Positions 9,001-17,612 of a stretch of 64,000 nt of DNA are shown here, piece by piece. A program made the position numbers and the translations under genes. The notes beneath the pieces were generated by a model that did not search any database, was not told where the DNA came from, and was given only the letters and a program-made list of their open reading frames with translations. The DNA is from Xylanibacter caecicola. GTDB lineage: Bacteria > Bacteroidota > Bacteroidia > Bacteroidales > Bacteroidaceae. Every line of letters starts with the position of its first letter. Position 1 is the first letter of the stretch. Where the stretch lies: positions 62,001-126,000 of the forward strand of contig NZ_JABKKJ010000005.1 of assembly GCF_013166515.1 (NCBI RefSeq), in the 5' to 3' direction.

Positions 9001-12000
9001 GTATTCCTTAAGCCTCAGCTCGTTTACCCACACTTCGCCCGACTTGGCGTCGCCCGAAAGGTTGCGCACTCCGATAATCATCGTCTTGATCTCGCCGAGC
9101 GACGGATTACCCATTATGCTCACCTTGTTGTTCGGCTTGCTCTCGTCGTACACGCTGAAGACATTGTTATACGATGCCATGCCCTGCGCCTTTGCCTTGT
9201 TGCGGGCTTTCTTCAAAGCGGTGAACATGGTGAGCGGAACGTCGAGCATGTTCTCCTCGGGCCACACGATGCGTTTGTCCGACGGAGAGTAGAGGCTGTA
9301 CTTTCCGGGAGCGGTAAGCTTCAGCGGTATCTCATACTCGTAATAATTGCTCTTATAGTCGCTTCCCAACCTCACGAACAGCGCCAGCTGGTTGTCACCA
9401 AGCCCCGTTGAGTTCTGCTCCATGGCATTGGCATGTACAAACATCTCAAGTCTCTTGTACTGACGGATATCCAACGTCATGTTCTTATACACCGCCTTAG
9501 CCTCTCCGTTGGAAAGATTTGTAACCACGATGTCCAACGCCTGCTCGTTGCTCTCGACAAGTTGCGGCTGCGTAGGGTCCTGGTCGCGACGTATTCCGGG
9601 CGGCAGGATATAGTTGACAGGTGTCTTGTCGCTGTTCTCCTCGATGCTTACGGCACTCACCGACATCTTGCCAGTCTCGTTGACAGCGTTGTTCAGCGGC
9701 TGTTCGTAGACACGCCATTCGCCGCGGACAAGGTCGAGCGTGGCGAAACGCATCACTATCGGCATCTCGAAGTTTGTCATGAACATACGCATGAAACGTA
9801 TGGAAGTAAAGTCGTTGATAGCCCCCACGCGCTCCTCATAGTCGCGTATGGGTATGCGGAACTGATACCACGTCACCTGATCCGTTGTTCCGTTGCGAAG
9901 CGAAGCCGTGGTCTCGCGCTTGTCCACGATGAAGTTCTGCCCCACAACCATGTCTTCCGGACGTATGCTCACGTGATACTGGTAGTACTTCTCATACTCG
10001 TTCAGAGTGTAGTCCTGGTTTATATCTTCCACGTCGGGAGTTGTCTTGTACGACGTGTCGTAGCTTTCGTTGCGGCTGTCGCTGTCCGGTGAGTTGCCCT
10101 GCGGATTGTTTATGCGTTTATAACGGTGCAGGATAGAAGCCTGTATACGGTCGAAGTCAGAGCCGCGGAAGTAATGATAGTCGTCGTTGGCGGGGTCGTT
10201 CATGATAGAATCGAACTGCGCCGCGGACACCTTGCCCTGTATGGCAGTGAGGAACTCCTGATACGAACCGAAGGCGCGCTCCTCCTCGTCGGTCAGTCCG
10301 TTGTATCCCACATCCTGCAACGCCCTCGAACCGCCCGAAGTTGCAAAGGCATATGTCACGTTGGGCTGCGTAGGTATCTTTCCCCACTGTGTCGTAGTGA
10401 ATGCGGAAGAACCGTCCACGGGCATTCCGCTCTCGTAAAACTTCTTGCCGTCGCGCAATATATCCTCGCTCACCTCACCAAGATTAATGTAGAAGTCGCC
10501 GCCATAGCGGTTGGCATCAGCCTGCCTGTTGGTATAGATAAACGGGTCGAGCATCCAGAACTCTATATATTCTATGTTCGCAGTCTCAAAGTCGTTCGTA
10601 TCGAGTTTGCGCATCATGCCTCCCCACTGCTGCTTCGGCGCAGGCAGGGTTCCGTCGTAATTAAGTTCGGGATTGAAGTTGTACGGTCCGCGTTCGGAAG
10701 GATAATATGCAATGTTCAGTATCGGCAGTGTCGCCATTGCACCAGAATAGCTGTTGACATTACGCTGCGGATAAAGCTCCCTTACGGGTATCTCGCGTAC
10801 ATAGTGGTTGCTGAGCTGTGTCAAGTCGCTCTTGATATGTCCTGGCGTCAACGACGAGCTGCGGCGCGTAAAGAGGGGGTCGATGTTGTACCACGCCATA
10901 AGCGCACGCCTGAAGCCGCTCTTCAGCGTTGTCTTGTCATTGTGGTCGGGAAACATTGTCGGCACACTTGAAATTATCCAGGACGTCGGTGCCGACACGT
11001 CTATGGCATTCTTCGTATTCTCGAAGTCGTCGAGATAAGACGCGTTGTCCTGCGTTCCGCTTGCCTGTCCGGCAATAAGCTGTGCAAACTCGCCCGTGAA
11101 CGATATGTGCGAGGGCTGCGTGCAATGCAGGAAAGGCAGTTTGTTGAGCATGTTGGTGAGCCACTGGCTCTCCTTCTTCCAGTTGATGTTGAGTCCCCAC
11201 AGGGTGTTGTTCAGCGGTTCCGACCCCATTGTCACCTTTGTGGTCAGCGCCTGTTCGGACAAGTGCTGCACGGTTCCACTCAACAGCAAGTTCTTTGAAA
11301 ACTCATACTCCCAGTTCACACCGAGCATGGTCTTGCGCTCCTGAGCATAGTCGGTGTTGCTCTCGAGCGACACGTTGACGGCTGTTCCGGCATCGATGAT
11401 GCTCTGGTTGAGTATCGTCACCTCGCCCGCCGAGTAGTCGACACTGTAGTCCGACCCTTCGGTCAGCGTCACACCGCCCGCCGTAACGACCACCGAGCCG
11501 CGCGGAACATTGTATGCGCCAAGCGAAATGACATTGGCAGACGTTCCGCGATACTGTCCCATAAGCTGGTATTTGTTCTTCTCGGCAATCTGCTTGGCTG
11601 TCGTCTTCGTCGAGTCATACAGCTCGTTGAAACAGTATTTCAACGCAACGTCGTGTGCCACGCCCTTCCCCGTCAGCGCCTTATACATGTATTCGCCGAA
11701 CGGTTCGGCTTCGGGAAAGAACACACGACCGTTGTTTACAGTATAACCGGGCACGTAGTCGAAATATCCGTTGCTGTGAACCTTGTTATTGTTGTCAAGC
11801 CTGTCGGAGCCGAGTAGTTTTATTATAGGCTGATCCTTGACCTGTGCTTCGGGTATATACGAAAGATATACGCCGGCGGTATCGCTCTGGAACTTCACGT
11901 CGAGACGAAACTTGTCTTTCTCTACAGACGAAGCCAGATAATAGACATTCTTCATCATGAGGTCCCAGTTGCCCTGTCTCGGATTGTTGCTGGTGTTTTT

Positions 12001-13584
12001 CAGCGATTTGACAAAGAGTGCCTGACTAACGTCGAGAATGTCCGAGGCGAACTCTCCCACCTGATATGTCACTCCGCCATACGTATACTCATATGCCACG
12101 GCAAGCACCTGGTCGGTCTGCAAGGATGTTTTCAGCGACACATAGCCCAAAGACTGGTTCACGGTATATTCCGAACTGTTGAGCAAGCGGGCGCTCTCAA
12201 GTTTCTCGTAGTCGGCTCCTCCCACGAAACCGGGTATACCGTCAAGCACGGTATTGGTCTGATCAATGTCTCGGGCAGCAACGTAACTGCTCACCATTGC
12301 CCCGTATTCGCCGTTGGCATTGTTGCCGGGAACCGGCAGTCCGCCGCCTCCCCATATAGGATTGTTTATCTTCGTGTTTTCACCCAAGTCGGTAAGAGCC
12401 ACTATGTTGCGCGTGTTCGAAGTGCTTCCGGTCTTGTTCGTAACCCAAATCTCCACCCTGTTGATGTGAATGCCGGTGGTGATGTTGGGCAATGTCTTCA
12501 TTGCGTCGTCGTATTTCTCACGGAAATAATGCGAAAGAAAGAAGTGACGGTTCTCCTCATAGTCTGCCACGTTTATCTCAAACGGTGTCAGCTGCACGCC
12601 GCCGCGCGACGACACGCTCTTTGTGGACGACTTCTTCTGCGACACGACTGTCTGCAATTTGAGTCTTCCGAACTGCATGTCGGTGCGTATACCGAAAAGC
12701 GAACTGGCTCCCTTTACAAGCGAAGAGTTGCTCGGAAACGAGATGTTGCCTCCCTCCACAAGCTTTATTATCTCGTCTTCTTTGCCCTCGTATTTCAGTT
12801 TTATGTTCTGGGCGTCGAAGTCGAAGGTGGCATCGGTGTTGTAGTTAAGGTTCATGTTCACCTTGTCGCCAACCTTTCCGTTGACGCTCAGGTTTATCTT
12901 CTCGTCAAAGTTTATCGCCGTCGTCTTACGGTTACGTATCGGCAGCGAAGGGTTTTCAATGTTCTTCAGCGTGGCGCCAATACGCAGTTCCGCCGTTCCC
13001 TGTGTCTTTATGCGCACTCCGCCGGGACCGAATATCTTCTCGGCGGGACCAAGGTCGAAGTGCATATCCGTGAAAGAGAACTTCTCCTTGCCTTTTTCCT
13101 TTACTATCTCGTCGTTCTTTGAACGGAAGAAACGGTCGAACTCGCGTTTCTCGCTCCACTTTCTGTATTCTTCGGGCGACATCATTATAGGTGCGGAAAG
13201 GTATCCCCCACCCAACTTGGAGCCTATGAAATAGGTGTCGAGCGTATCGTTATACACCGCTTCCTGCTTCATGTTCTCGGGCCAGTCGAGGTCTGCCATT
13301 TTCCTGTCAAGGTCGCCGTAGGTTATGGGGAACGTGCGCTGCACTTTCCACCTTGCGTTCAGCAGCGAGTCCGGAATAGTATCCTCTTCCGCCACAATCA
13401 CGGGCTGTGCTTTCACCACGTTGCCTGTTTTCGTGTCGCCCTTGACTGTGCGCGCCGTATCCTGCATGCGGTTCGCCTGCTGCCGCGTCCTGTTGTTCTG
13501 AAGTCCGGGCACGGTTACCACTGCCAGCACGTTTATGCTGAGCAACACCACCGCCGTTCCCAATATATGCTTCAGATGCCTCAT
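6019..13584 (-). CDS. sprA: T9SS outer-membrane translocon protein SprA (Sov)
   Basis: This 2521-residue protein has an N-terminal signal/anchor segment (about residues 8-26). It matches SprA/Sov in its very large size, its beta-rich composition and its position next to ruvA, and ends in strands typical of an outer-membrane barrel (SMKFSLTR C-terminus). Recognisable stretches include RPEDMVVGQNFIVDKRE and VRNLSGDAKSGEVWVNELRL. SprA is the barrel through which type IX secretion cargo crosses the outer membrane. Its presence fits the T9SS-like C-termini of the two large secreted proteins near 46-53 kb. It is directly adjacent to ruvA with no gap, so the two probably share an operon. Length is close to the known ~2400-2500 residues. 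Confidence 0.93.
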   Translation of the reverse strand: MRHLKHILGTAVVLLSINVLAVVTVPGLQNNRTRQQANRMQDTARTVKGDTKTGNVVKAQPVIVAEEDTIPDSLLNARWKVQRTFPITYGDLDRKMADLDWPENMKQEAVYNDTLDTYFIGSKLGGGYLSAPIMMSPEEYRKWSEKREFDRFFRSKNDEIVKEKGKEKFSFTDMHFDLGPAEKIFGPGGVRIKTQGTAELRIGATLKNIENPSLPIRNRKTTAINFDEKINLSVNGKVGDKVNMNLNYNTDATFDFDAQNIKLKYEGKEDEIIKLVEGGNISFPSNSSLVKGASSLFGIRTDMQFGRLKLQTVVSQKKSSTKSVSSRGGVQLTPFEINVADYEENRHFFLSHYFREKYDDAMKTLPNITTGIHINRVEIWVTNKTGSTSNTRNIVALTDLGENTKINNPIWGGGGLPVPGNNANGEYGAMVSSYVAARDIDQTNTVLDGIPGFVGGADYEKLESARLLNSSEYTVNQSLGYVSLKTSLQTDQVLAVAYEYTYGGVTYQVGEFASDILDVSQALFVKSLKNTSNNPRQGNWDLMMKNVYYLASSVEKDKFRLDVKFQSDTAGVYLSYIPEAQVKDQPIIKLLGSDRLDNNNKVHSNGYFDYVPGYTVNNGRVFFPEAEPFGEYMYKALTGKGVAHDVALKYCFNELYDSTKTTAKQIAEKNKYQLMGQYRGTSANVISLGAYNVPRGSVVVTAGGVTLTEGSDYSVDYSAGEVTILNQSIIDAGTAVNVSLESNTDYAQERKTMLGVNWEYEFSKNLLLSGTVQHLSEQALTTKVTMGSEPLNNTLWGLNINWKKESQWLTNMLNKLPFLHCTQPSHISFTGEFAQLIAGQASGTQDNASYLDDFENTKNAIDVSAPTSWIISSVPTMFPDHNDKTTLKSGFRRALMAWYNIDPLFTRRSSSLTPGHIKSDLTQLSNHYVREIPVRELYPQRNVNSYSGAMATLPILNIAYYPSERGPYNFNPELNYDGTLPAPKQQWGGMMRKLDTNDFETANIEYIEFWMLDPFIYTNRQADANRYGGDFYINLGEVSEDILRDGKKFYESGMPVDGSSAFTTTQWGKIPTQPNVTYAFATSGGSRALQDVGYNGLTDEEERAFGSYQEFLTAIQGKVSAAQFDSIMNDPANDDYHYFRGSDFDRIQASILHRYKRINNPQGNSPDSDSRNESYDTSYKTTPDVEDINQDYTLNEYEKYYQYHVSIRPEDMVVGQNFIVDKRETTASLRNGTTDQVTWYQFRIPIRDYEERVGAINDFTSIRFMRMFMTNFEMPIVMRFATLDLVRGEWRVYEQPLNNAVNETGKMSVSAVSIEENSDKTPVNYILPPGIRRDQDPTQPQLVESNEQALDIVVTNLSNGEAKAVYKNMTLDIRQYKRLEMFVHANAMEQNSTGLGDNQLALFVRLGSDYKSNYYEYEIPLKLTAPGKYSLYSPSDKRIVWPEENMLDVPLTMFTALKKARNKAKAQGMASYNNVFSVYDESKPNNKVSIMGNPSLGEIKTMIIGVRNLSGDAKSGEVWVNELRLKEYNNEGGWAAQGALNIQLSDVGTLNATGKIVTEGFGGLEEGVSERTTDNYHTYSLTANVELGKFFPDKAKVTAPLYYSVTREKTSPKYNPLDTDMLLDDALDAAADAHERDSIESIAVTKTTNTNFSLSNVRFGIQTKRHPMPYDPANFSFSYSHSHRHTSGETTVYENEDNWRGAINYSYTPVYKPWEPFKKLIKSKSKWFDILKRFGLNWLPQNVAFNTEMIRNYYELQERDMENLGGSDIPLSFSEQFLWNRDFSIRWDLTRNLHMNFNSATHAQIEEPYTPINKDLYPDQYSAWKDSVWTSIKDFGTPLDYNQSFSLSYQAPLNLIPIFDWVNADANYNATYNWTRGTDLEDGTSLGNVISNNRTLNVNGTFNLERLYNHIPFLKKTNERFNKTTRYVKPVNKSKKNAAAQKEAKVLPKNKRSFEKEITLLPDTSLIVSHGKNSKKLIVLAKTKEGKAFKLKYKSLDNNRIKIVSKVDSALTLKLTVSQKTPPDDKSWYKTAQCIARGLMLVRNASFSYRNQYSMSLPGFLPNIGDVFGQRRGDIMSPGLDFAFGLIDDSYIDKSIERGWLLMDGDVATPATTSLTEDLQLRMTLEPVKALKIDLNASRTKTTAKSIQYMYEGKPTTQSGTFTMTTISLGSAFESMGDAGSGYHSASFDKFCRSLDGFRDRVEAQYAGAEYPAGSALAGNKFDPANGTVNKYSADVMIPAFLSTYTSMGGSSLGLFPALSRLLPNWTVRYSGLSQLPWFRDVFKSVNLNHSYKSIYAVGSYSSFSSYMEYMNGLGFVNDATTGNPVPSSMYNVSTVSINEAFSPLLGIDMTFRNNLTCKLEYRSTRVLSLSMTSVQVNEASSHDWVLGMGYKINNFDFFGLLADKKTRRVKSRKKGAADTENKKPAPATGRGGFNSDLNLRLDLSYRKQAAICRDIASMTSSASSGNTAFKMSFSADYSLSRLLTMSFYYDRQTNTPLLSSNSYPTTTQDFGLSMKFSLTR

Positions 13585-14190
13585 TTATTTGATTTGCTTC
13601 AATGCCAGTTTTACGACCTGCTCCACCGGAGTGTCAGGGTTTTCCTTCAATATCGCCGCAACGACCTTCGCCGTGGGCGCTGGAGCAAATCCGAGCATGG
13701 TGAGTGCTCCCACCGCCTCGTCTCTCACCTCGTTGTTGACATTCTGTGCTGCCTGCATTCCGCTCTCCGGCACGTCCTGTGACAGTCCGCTTGCAGCCAC
13801 CTTGTCTTTCAGATCCACTATTATGCGCTGTGCAGTGCGCATGCCAATGCCCTTTACACCTTTGAGCACGCGCTCGTTGCCGGACACTATCACCTCGCAA
13901 AGCTCGGCAGACGTAAGTTCGGAAAGTATCATCCTTGCCGTATTCGCACCCACACCGGAAACGCTGATAAGCATAAGAAACATGTCGCGCTCCTGCTTGC
14001 CGGCAAATCCGTAAAGTGTATACGCATCCTCACGTATACTCTCAAATACATACAGGCGCACTTCCTTCTTGCCCTGTATGGCAGTATATGTATTCAGCGA
14101 AATATTAAGTCCATAGCCCACACCGCCCGTATCGACAACGGCAAAGGCAGGGGTGACATCAACAAGTTCACCCTTTACGTATTCTATCAT
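13585..14190 (-). CDS. ruvA: Holliday junction branch-migration protein RuvA
   Basis: 201 residues starting at the ATG of MIEYVKGEL (14188-14190). An in-frame upstream ATG at 14238 would add 16 residues not typical of RuvA. The OB-fold N-terminus carries [14 protein letters not shown]. Two helix-hairpin-helix segments follow ([16 protein letters not shown] and [20 protein letters not shown]), then the C-terminal RuvB-binding helices ([20 protein letters not shown]). RuvA binds four-way junctions and loads the RuvB motor. Its stop abuts the sprA start codon. Confidence 0.95.
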   Translation of the reverse strand: MIEYVKGELVDVTPAFAVVDTGGVGYGLNISLNTYTAIQGKKEVRLYVFESIREDAYTLYGFAGKQERDMFLMLISVSGVGANTARMILSELTSAELCEVIVSGNERVLKGVKGIGMRTAQRIIVDLKDKVAASGLSQDVPESGMQAAQNVNNEVRDEAVGALTMLGFAPAPTAKVVAAILKENPDTPVEQVVKLALKQIK

Positions 14191-14341
14191 CTGTCTGTTG
14201 TTTGTATATATACATTTCTTAAAACGAGTGTCGGGCATGTTTTATTGCATCCGCCGCGAGTTTTTATATTGCCGCCATGGCATTATCTGTTATCTTATGA
14301 CAGGCAGCGCGGGCGAGATATTATAATATAATAAGGTGGTG

Positions 14342-14398
14342 AAAAGGAGATATGGGGAGATAAGAGAAGATAAAGGGGAGATAAAGGACAAATGTTTT
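14342..14398 (+). repeat. purine-rich array of GGAGATA units, about 10-bp period (locus 1a)
   Basis: GGAGATA or GAAGATA units begin at 14346, 14356, 14366 and 14377, and the array ends with AAGGACAAATG. The same unit and ending recur at 14716, 28573 and 59797, always outside genes. Confidence 0.75.
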
Positions 14399-14489
14399 GA
14401 ATGGGCGGGAATGAGGTAAAGGAAGATAAAAGGAGGTATTTTGGAGACTCTGGAAAAGCCGTTTGGAGGGTGTCTTGTATCTGTCTGAA

Positions 14490-14597
14490 AATCAAGATGA
14501 TACCTTTTGAGTTCTAAAAGGTGCCCTTTCAGGCTCTAAAAGGCGGCATATTGGAAGCTAAAAGAGCACCTTTTGAAAAGCAAAAGGTGGCATATCG
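14490..14597 (+). repeat. 22-bp-period repeat array, locus 1
   Basis: Units beginning AAAAGG (or AAAAGA) start at 14516, 14538, 14560 and 14582, exactly 22 bp apart. The array opens with AATCAAGATGATACCTTTT, which also ends the arrays at 28.8, 45.2 and 57.4 kb (slightly diverged in the last). Units contain imperfect inverted halves AAAAGGTGCC / GGCACCTTTT. Confidence 0.85.
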
Positions 14598-14667
14598 GAA
14601 TTTAACGCCTCATCTGTCCGCAACCGACCGACGACCGAAGGAAAGTTTCAACAAACGCCTCAGTGCC

Positions 14668-14698
14668 TTTGCAATATACGTTTTTTTTATTATCTTTG
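14668..14698 (+). promoter_or_regulatory. promoter upstream of the topoisomerase subunit A gene
   Basis: TTTG at 14668-14671 and TATCTTTG at 14691-14698, 19 bp apart, fit the Bacteroidetes TTG...TAnnTTTG promoter. The implied leader is about 200 nt and would include the second purine array. Confidence 0.6.
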
Positions 14699-14715
14699 CA
14701 GATTGAGGGTGTCTC

Positions 14716-14818
14716 AAAAGGAGATAAGGGAAGATAAAAGGAGATAAAGGGAGATAGAAGACGTATGTTTGTCGTTTCATATACGCCATTGTTCTCTATC
14801 TTCCGTGGCTTCAGCCAC
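14716..14818 (+). repeat. 10-bp purine array plus GTGGCTTCAGCCAC hairpin (locus 1b)
   Basis: GGAGATA/GAAGATA units at 14720, 14730, 14740 and 14750 (exact 10-bp period) are followed by ACGTATG. A pyrimidine-rich inverted counterpart (TTGTTCTCTATCTTCC) and the palindrome-like GTGGCTTCAGCCAC (14805-14818) then follow. The composition mirrors the larger hairpin element at 59.8 kb. Confidence 0.7.
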
Positions 14819-14903
14819 ATAACTGTTCATAACTTCTTTTAACTTCGTATTTTTGACAATGCCTCATCATATATAATGTAAACGGAAGACATACGACATC
14901 AAA

Positions 14904-17612
14904 ATGGACGACGAAATAAAGGAAATGTCACAGGAAACGGGCGGTAACGAGGAACACTCTGACTACAAGCCGGTGAACCGTTTCGACGCATCGGCTGTGC
15001 ACCACCTTAGCGGCATGTATCAGAGTTGGTTTCTCGACTATGCCTCATACGTGATACTTGAAAGGGCGGTGCCGCATATCGGCGACGGACTGAAGCCGGT
15101 GCAGCGGCGCATACTGCACTCGATGAAGAGAATGGACGACGGGCGCTACAACAAGGTAGCTAACATCGTAGGACACACCATGCAGTTCCATCCGCACGGC
15201 GATGCCTCGATAGGCGACGCTCTCGTGCAACTGGGACAGAAAGACCTGCTTGTTGACTGTCAGGGAAACTGGGGCAACATTCTCACGGGCGACCGTGCCG
15301 CGGCGCCGCGTTACATAGAGGCGCGCCTGTCGAAGTTTGCGCTTGACGTGGTGTTCAACCCCAAGACAACGGAGTGGCAACTGAGTTACGACGGGCGTAA
15401 CAAGGAACCTATAACACTGCCGGCAAAGTTTCCGCTGCTCCTTGCACAGGGAGCGGAGGGCATAGCCGTGGGGCTTTCGTCGAAAATACTTCCGCACAAC
15501 TTCAACGATATATGCGATGCAGCCGTCAGTTATCTGCACGGCGAGCCGTTCGTACTCTATCCGGACTTCCCCACGGGAGGCAGCATCGACGTGGGAAGAT
15601 ATAACGACGGACAGCGCGGAGGCGCACTGAAAGTGCGTGCAAAGATAGAGAAGCTTGACAACAAGACTCTCGTAATACGCGAGATACCTTACGGAAAGAC
15701 AACAACAACGCTCATAGACTCGATACTGCGCGCCATAGAAAAGGGCAAGATAAAGGTGCGTAAGGTAGACGACAACACTGCGGCACAGGTGGAGATACAG
15801 GTGCATCTGGCTCCCGGCGTGTCGTCGGACAAAACGCTTGACGCTCTGTATGCCTTCTCGGACTGCGAGATAAACATCTCGCCCAACTGCTGTGTGATCG
15901 AGGACAACAAACCCAAGTTCCTCACCGTGTCGGACGTGCTGCGCCGGTCGGTGGACCGTACCAAGGATCTTATACGCACGGAACTGGAAATCCAGAAGGG
16001 CGAACTGCTCGAGCAACTGCACTTCGCATCGCTCGAAAAGATATTCATCGAGGAGCGTATATACAAGGACCGCAAGTTTGAACAGGCTGCCACCATGGAC
16101 GCCGCATGCGAGCATATAGACGACCGTCTGACACCGTTCTACCCGCAGATGATACGCGAGGTGACCAAAGACGACATCCTTCGGCTCATGGAAATAAAGA
16201 TGCAGCGCATACTGAAGTTCAACAAGGACAAGGCAGACGAGCGCATGGCAAGGATCAAGGCGGATATCGACGACATCGAACGGAAACTCGCCAACATGGT
16301 GGAAGTGACCGCCGAATGGTTCACATACCTTAAGAACAAGTACGGTGCCGACCACCCGCGACTCACGGAAATAAGGAACTTTGACACCATAGAGGCGGCA
16401 AAGGTCGTCGAGGCAAACGAAAAACTGTACATAAATAGACAGGACGGCTTTATCGGCACGGCGCTGCGCAAGGACGAGTTTGTATGCAACTGCTCTGACA
16501 TAGACGACATAATAATATTCTACAGGGACGGCAAATACAAGGTGATAAGGGTTGCCGAGAAGGTGTTTGTGGGCAAGAACATAATGCACATTGCCGTGTT
16601 CAAGAAGAACGACAAGCGCACAATATACAACGTGGTGTACCGCGACGGCAAGCAGGGGGCATACTACATCAAGCGATTTGACGTATCGTCGATGATGCGC
16701 GACAAAGAGTATGACCTGACCCAGGGCACACCCGGCTCGCGCGTGGTATACTTCACAGCCAACCCCAACGGCGAGGCGGAGGTGATAAAGGTGACACTTG
16801 AACCGACGCCGAAACTGAAAAGGATATTTATGGAGAAGGACTTCTCCGAACTTTCGGTGAAGGGACGTACGGCAAAGGGCAACGTCCTGACCCGCAACGT
16901 GGTGCACCGCATATCGCTGAAAAGCCACGGACACAGCACATTGGGCGGTCGCAAGGTGTGGTTCGACCCCGACGTGAACCGTCTGAACTACGACGAACAC
17001 GGACGGCTGTTGGGCGAGTTCAACGAGACAGACAGCATACTTGTGGTATTAGACACGGGCGAGTTTTACATTACGAACTTCGATGCCAACAACCACTATG
17101 AGGACAACATCAGCATAATAGAGAAGTTCGACCGCGACAAGGTGTGGACAGCGGTGTTGCACGATGCCGACCAGAACGGGTTGCCGTATATCAAACGTTT
17201 CCTCATGGACGCCACGCGGCGCAAGCAGAGTTATCTCGGCGACAACCCGAAGAGCCGCCGACTGCTGCTCACGGACGAACCGTACCCGAGGCTGAAGATA
17301 ACCTTTGCCGGGCGCGACCCGCAGAACAGCACATTGGAAATAGACGTGGAGAGCTTCATCGCAGTGAAGGGGTTCAAGGCAAAAGGCAAGCGCATAGGAA
17401 TATGGCAGGTAGAGAACGTGGAGATGCTTGAGCCGAAGAAAGTGCCCGAAGATGCCGCCGTGAATGCGGAGGGAGGCACGGAGGAAGATAAATCCACCGT
17501 CGCAGAAGAGCCGAAACCTGAGAATCTGGATCCTGACGCAGGCAAGACACAGCAGCAGGTAATAGACGAAATAACGGGACAGTTAAGTCTTTTCAACGAT
17601 GAAGATCTTTAG
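14904..17612 (+). CDS. parC: DNA topoisomerase IV / gyrase subunit A (ParC-type)
   Basis: This 902-residue type IIA topoisomerase subunit shows VPHIGDGLKPVQRRIL (about residues 56-71), HPHGDASIGDALVQLGQ, and the catalytic tyrosine in AAPRYIEARLS (Y137). A breakage-reunion core and coiled coil (to about residue 480) precede a C-terminal beta-pinwheel domain and an acidic tail. No clear gyrase box (QRRGGKG-type) is visible in the C-terminal domain, which favours ParC over GyrA. The B subunit is not in the window. It would cut and pass DNA duplexes to decatenate chromosomes. Its last 14 bp overlap the next gene. Confidence 0.88.
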   Translation: MDDEIKEMSQETGGNEEHSDYKPVNRFDASAVHHLSGMYQSWFLDYASYVILERAVPHIGDGLKPVQRRILHSMKRMDDGRYNKVANIVGHTMQFHPHGDASIGDALVQLGQKDLLVDCQGNWGNILTGDRAAAPRYIEARLSKFALDVVFNPKTTEWQLSYDGRNKEPITLPAKFPLLLAQGAEGIAVGLSSKILPHNFNDICDAAVSYLHGEPFVLYPDFPTGGSIDVGRYNDGQRGGALKVRAKIEKLDNKTLVIREIPYGKTTTTLIDSILRAIEKGKIKVRKVDDNTAAQVEIQVHLAPGVSSDKTLDALYAFSDCEINISPNCCVIEDNKPKFLTVSDVLRRSVDRTKDLIRTELEIQKGELLEQLHFASLEKIFIEERIYKDRKFEQAATMDAACEHIDDRLTPFYPQMIREVTKDDILRLMEIKMQRILKFNKDKADERMARIKADIDDIERKLANMVEVTAEWFTYLKNKYGADHPRLTEIRNFDTIEAAKVVEANEKLYINRQDGFIGTALRKDEFVCNCSDIDDIIIFYRDGKYKVIRVAEKVFVGKNIMHIAVFKKNDKRTIYNVVYRDGKQGAYYIKRFDVSSMMRDKEYDLTQGTPGSRVVYFTANPNGEAEVIKVTLEPTPKLKRIFMEKDFSELSVKGRTAKGNVLTRNVVHRISLKSHGHSTLGGRKVWFDPDVNRLNYDEHGRLLGEFNETDSILVVLDTGEFYITNFDANNHYEDNISIIEKFDRDKVWTAVLHDADQNGLPYIKRFLMDATRRKQSYLGDNPKSRRLLLTDEPYPRLKITFAGRDPQNSTLEIDVESFIAVKGFKAKGKRIGIWQVENVEMLEPKKVPEDAAVNAEGGTEEDKSTVAEEPKPENLDPDAGKTQQQVIDEITGQLSLFNDEDL

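Larger units (their letters stand above)
14191..14903. other. 713-bp divergent spacer between ruvA and the topoisomerase subunit A gene
   Basis: No protein gene is supported here. The spacer holds a purine-rich 10-bp-period array (14342-14398), a 22-bp-period array (14490-14597), a promoter (14668-14698), a second purine array with a GTGGCTTCAGCCAC hairpin (14716-14818), and a further TATTTTTG box at 14848-14855 closer to the downstream gene. One copy of the dispersed 13-mer ATATAATAAGGTG lies at 14326-14338. Confidence 0.8.

Noticed and set aside
15045..17000. 651-residue minus-strand ORF opposite the topoisomerase subunit A gene
   Set aside because: Shadow caused by biased third positions in the real gene.
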